A stretch of DNA of 6,611 bases from DASQDT01 sp036380435 (GTDB lineage: Bacteria; Acidobacteriota; Blastocatellia; Pyrinomonadales; Pyrinomonadaceae). A model generated the notes under the pieces. That model did no database searches, had not been told where the DNA came from, and was given only the letters and a program-made list of their open reading frames with translations. A program made the translations under genes and the position numbers. Of this stretch, positions 5,621 through 6,611 are shown one piece after another; position 1 is the first letter of the stretch; each line of letters opens with the position of its first letter. The stretch is taken from assembly GCA_036380435.1 (NCBI GenBank), contig DASVES010000198.1:1-6611 (forward strand), in the 5' to 3' direction.

Positions 5621-6610
5621 TTATGAGTCGGCCTGCCCGGCGTACTGCGCCGTGCTCGCGCCGGAGATGAAGGGCGCATCGGTGGTGAGCGCGTCATCGA
5701 CTAAGCGGCGCTGTTCGAGTTCGTGGATGGCGTAGGAGCCGGTGGCGGGGCTGGCCGAGGCGGCGCGGCCGACGTAGAAGGGGCGCACGCCTTCGGGCAA
5801 CATCTGAGCCAGACGCGGCTCGACGAACGCCCAAGCGCCCATGTTCTTCGCCTCCTCCTGCGCCCAGACGACCTGCGTGGCCGCCGGGTATGAGCCAAAG
5901 ATTTCGCGCAGCGCCGCCTCGGGGAACGGGTAGAACTGTTCGAGTCGCACAATCGCCACGCGCTCGTCGCCTGATTTTTTGCGCGCCGCCGCGAGGTCGT
6001 AGAAGACCTTGCCCGAGCACAGGACGACGCGGCCGACCGCCTCGCGGTTTTGCACCTCCGCGTCGTCGATGACGGGGCGGAAGCCGCCCCGCGTCAACTC
6101 TGCGACCGAAGAGACGGCCGCCGGCAGACGCAGCAGGCTCTTCGGCGTCATCACGATGAGGGGCCGGGCCGTCTCCTGTTTCACCTGCCGGCGCAGGAGG
6201 TGGAAGTACTGCGCCGGGGTCGTCGGGTAGCAGACCTGCATGTTGTTCTCGGCGCAGAGCTGGAGGTAACGTTCGAGCCGCGCCGATGAATGCTCCGGCC
6301 CCTGCCCCTCGTAGCCGTGCGGCAGGAGCAGGACGAGACGCGAGGGCTGCTGCCACTTGTCCACGCCGGGCGCGATGAACTGGTCGATGATCACCTGCGC
6401 GCCGTTCGAGAAGTCGCCGAACTGCGCCTCCCACGCGACGAGCGCGTCGCGCGCCACGACCGAGTAGCCGTACTCGAAGCCCATCACGCCCTGCTCGGAG
6501 AGCGAGCTGTCGAAGACCTCGACGAGCGAGCGCCCGTCGCCACCACGCGCCGTCATGTCGGAGAGCGGCGACCACGCCTTGCCGGTCTGCGTGTCGTAGA
6601 GGATGGCGTG
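5621..6610 (-). CDS. sucA: 2-oxoglutarate dehydrogenase E1 component, C-terminal part (N-terminus outside window)
   Basis: Thiamine-diphosphate-dependent E1 of the 2-oxoglutarate dehydrogenase complex, which decarboxylates 2-oxoglutarate in the TCA cycle, in the cytoplasm. The frame is open to the right edge and reads HAILYDTQTGKAWSPLSDM before the first in-window Met, so that Met is internal. The 329 residues present cover the end of the transketolase-like pyrimidine-binding domain (SLSEQGVMGFEYGYSV, EAQFGDFSNGAQVIIDQF, LPHGYEGQGPEHSSARLER, TPAQYFHLLRRQ) and the C-terminal OxoGdeHyase_C domain (TPKSLLRLP, VVLCSGKVFYDL, RLEQFYPFP, WAQEEAKNMGAWAFVEPRL, VGRAASASPATGSYAIHELEQ). The full protein normally exceeds 900 residues. 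It could instead be the multifunctional Kgd type with a fused acyltransferase domain, since that part is not visible. No sucB follows: the next gene on this strand encodes an unrelated secreted protein. Confidence 0.95.
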   Translation of the reverse strand, partial: HAILYDTQTGKAWSPLSDMTARGGDGRSLVEVFDSSLSEQGVMGFEYGYSVVARDALVAWEAQFGDFSNGAQVIIDQFIAPGVDKWQQPSRLVLLLPHGYEGQGPEHSSARLERYLQLCAENNMQVCYPTTPAQYFHLLRRQVKQETARPLIVMTPKSLLRLPAAVSSVAELTRGGFRPVIDDAEVQNREAVGRVVLCSGKVFYDLAAARKKSGDERVAIVRLEQFYPFPEAALREIFGSYPAATQVVWAQEEAKNMGAWAFVEPRLAQMLPEGVRPFYVGRAASASPATGSYAIHELEQRRLVDDALTTDAPFISGASTAQYAGQADS

Positions 6611-6611
6611 A

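Noticed and set aside
5694..6575. 293-codon minus-strand ORF overlapping the dehydrogenase gene
   Set aside because: Arg/Ala/Gly-rich shadow; the frame with clear E1 motifs is the real one.

Overview
The window looks like chromosomal DNA from a high-GC soil or environmental bacterium. Acidobacteriota (Blastocatellia-like) is my best guess, based on secreted proteins with a 'SAHAQ' signal-peptidase site followed by a Thr-Pro linker, a DUF2306 membrane protein, a DinB-like protein and stand-alone hypothetical secreted proteins. This is inference from style, not a database match. There are seven credible protein genes, two of them cut by the window edges. I see no rRNA, tRNA, CRISPR array, transposase or integrase.

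Left part, + strand: the 3' portion of a beta-class carbonic anhydrase (2-502), a CNNM/CorC-type membrane protein with paired CBS domains (551-1936), a small three-helix membrane protein (2068-2358), a DUF2306 membrane protein (2500-3246) and a DinB-like putative metal-binding protein (3313-3780). Sequence from about 505 to 2450 is clearly more AT-rich than both flanks. The gap 2359-2499 holds an imperfect inverted repeat that resembles an integron attC site, and its 5' box is the reverse complement of a sequence near 1992, as expected for the two ends of one gene cassette.

Right part, - strand: the C-terminal half of the 2-oxoglutarate dehydrogenase E1 component (5621-6610), then a secreted protein of unknown function (4820-5488) and a secreted TolB/PD40-like beta-propeller protein (3809-4744). 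The propeller gene converges on the DinB-like gene with a 28-base spacer. A nested inverted repeat (5497-5617) separates the dehydrogenase gene from the secreted-protein gene and could act as a terminator or be a REP/MITE-like element.

The genes do not form one pathway. Carbonic anhydrase and the dehydrogenase are housekeeping metabolism, the CNNM protein is probably ion or membrane homeostasis, and the rest are accessory membrane or exported proteins. The most interesting parts are the cassette-like segment at 1993-2472, the nested palindrome at 5497-5617, and a 17-base identity spanning the signal-peptidase sites of the two secreted proteins.
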